Source of the DNA: JBAYIE01 sp041665785
GTDB lineage: Bacteria > Bacteroidota > Bacteroidia > UKL13-3
Assembly: GCA_041665785.1 (NCBI GenBank)
Contig: JBAYIE010000014.1
Location: 32,323 to 96,322, forward strand
Length of the DNA: 64,000 nucleotides
Direction of reading: 5' to 3'
Shown piece after piece: positions 61,125 through 64,000 of the stretch. The notes beneath the pieces are model-generated. The model saw only the letters and a list, made by a program, of their open reading frames with translations. It was not told the origin of the DNA and searched no databases. The translations under genes were made by a program, and so were the position numbers. Position 1 is the first letter of the stretch; every line of letters starts with the position of its first letter.

Positions 61125-61149
61125 TCCGACGTAGCCATGCGAAGTCGGA
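61125..61149. repeat. GTAGC/GCGAA hairpin in the rRNA spacer
   Basis: Arms TCCGAC (61125-61130) and GTCGGA (61144-61149) pair perfectly; inner GTAGC-CAT-GCGAA matches the inner part of the two hairpins at 19235 and 19275. The outer pair that is C-G at 19240/19255 is A-T here. A second simple hairpin CCGATA / TATCGG follows at 61163-61183. Confidence 0.7.
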
Positions 61150-61220
61150 TATTTTTAAAGTTCCGATATCTTAAAAGTATCGGAGGAAACAAGGCGAAAG
61201 CCTTGATGTTCTTACACATA

Positions 61221-61294
61221 GGATTGTTAGCCAATTGGGGCTAGATTAAACCGCCCGGCGGGATGATCGACGGTTCGAAACCGTAATTTTCCAC
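61221..61294 (+). pseudogene. Degenerate tRNA-like copy 3 before 23S
   Basis: GGATTGTTAGCCAATTGGGG, then GCTAGATTAAACC, a hairpin CCGCC / GGCGG with almost no loop, and an intact T-arm (ACGGTTCGAAACCGT) ending AATTTTCCACA. The anticodon loop is absent, so it cannot decode. Its T-arm resembles tRNA-Ala. Lies 124 bp before 23S. Confidence 0.7.
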
Positions 61295-61358
61295 ATTGTT
61301 CGATGGATCTTTCGGGTGAAATCGGGCCATCTATTAAAGTTACGACTTTAGTAGGAGC

Positions 61359-61366
61359 GTTCTTTG
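61359..61366 (+). promoter_or_regulatory. boxA-like element before 23S
   Basis: GTTCTTTG within GCGTTCTTTGACATATTG. Matches the elements in the 16S leader; position 50 bp before 23S agrees with the usual second boxA of rRNA operons. Confidence 0.6.
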
Positions 61367-61417
61367 ACATATTGAAAGAAAACACAATTTTACATTAAAA
61401 AACTTTAGGATATTAAA

Positions 61418-64000
<2,583 letters not shown>

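Overview
The window is a chromosomal segment of a Bacteroidota bacterium. Evidence for this: gliding/T9SS genes gldD and gldE, four proteins ending in T9SS-type sorting domains, promoters of the Bacteroidota form TTG-N19/20-TAnnTTTG, starts without Shine-Dalgarno sequences although the 16S rRNA keeps CCTCC at its 3' end, and Bacteroidota families such as DUF3078, DUF4382 and the SusD-free TonB plug fragment. The 16S gene should place the genus exactly, but I cannot do that by eye.

Layout. 1-16.7 kb is mostly core housekeeping: the end of an outer-membrane barrel protein; a TPR / zinc-ribbon / Nif3 operon; ilvE; an unknown gene overlapping rdgB; a WecA-like transferase; pdxH; the mutY-ssb-gldE-gldD cluster; and hup-TPR-(29-residue bS22-like protein)-RNase G followed by an OmpA lipoprotein. 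16.9-39.5 kb is bounded by two inverted copies of a ~183-bp GC-rich intergenic element. It holds accessory genes: ferritin, pirin, acetyltransferases, an ArsR-SRPBCC-DoxX operon with three DUF1801-type genes, small haem proteins, a SET-domain gene overlapping a flavoprotein gene, and a 1,878-residue PKD-rich secreted protein. 39.5-48 kb has more T9SS cargo, including a 1,814-residue protein with eight tandem Ig-like repeats, and a zeta-toxin-like pair.

48.1-50.4 kb is the most unusual stretch. A free-standing GIY-YIG nuclease gene lies directly downstream of tRNA-Asp. A partial second copy of the same tRNA starts at its stop codon, and a perfect 59-bp direct repeat brackets the gene. accA, tRNA-Ala(GGC), tRNA-Cys-anticodon-like debris and an orphan Imm40-like immunity gene follow.

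50-58.4 kb holds lipoproteins, a c-type haem protein, surE with a duplicated upstream region around a palindromic insert, a DUF3078 protein, an LpoB/COG3014 lipoprotein pair and paaN. 58.5-64 kb is a complete rRNA operon start: tandem promoter plus boxA-like modules, 16S, tRNA-Ile, degenerate tRNA copies, tRNA-Ala(TGC), another degenerate tRNA, and a 23S gene cut by the window end. No CRISPR array, prophage or intact insertion sequence was seen.
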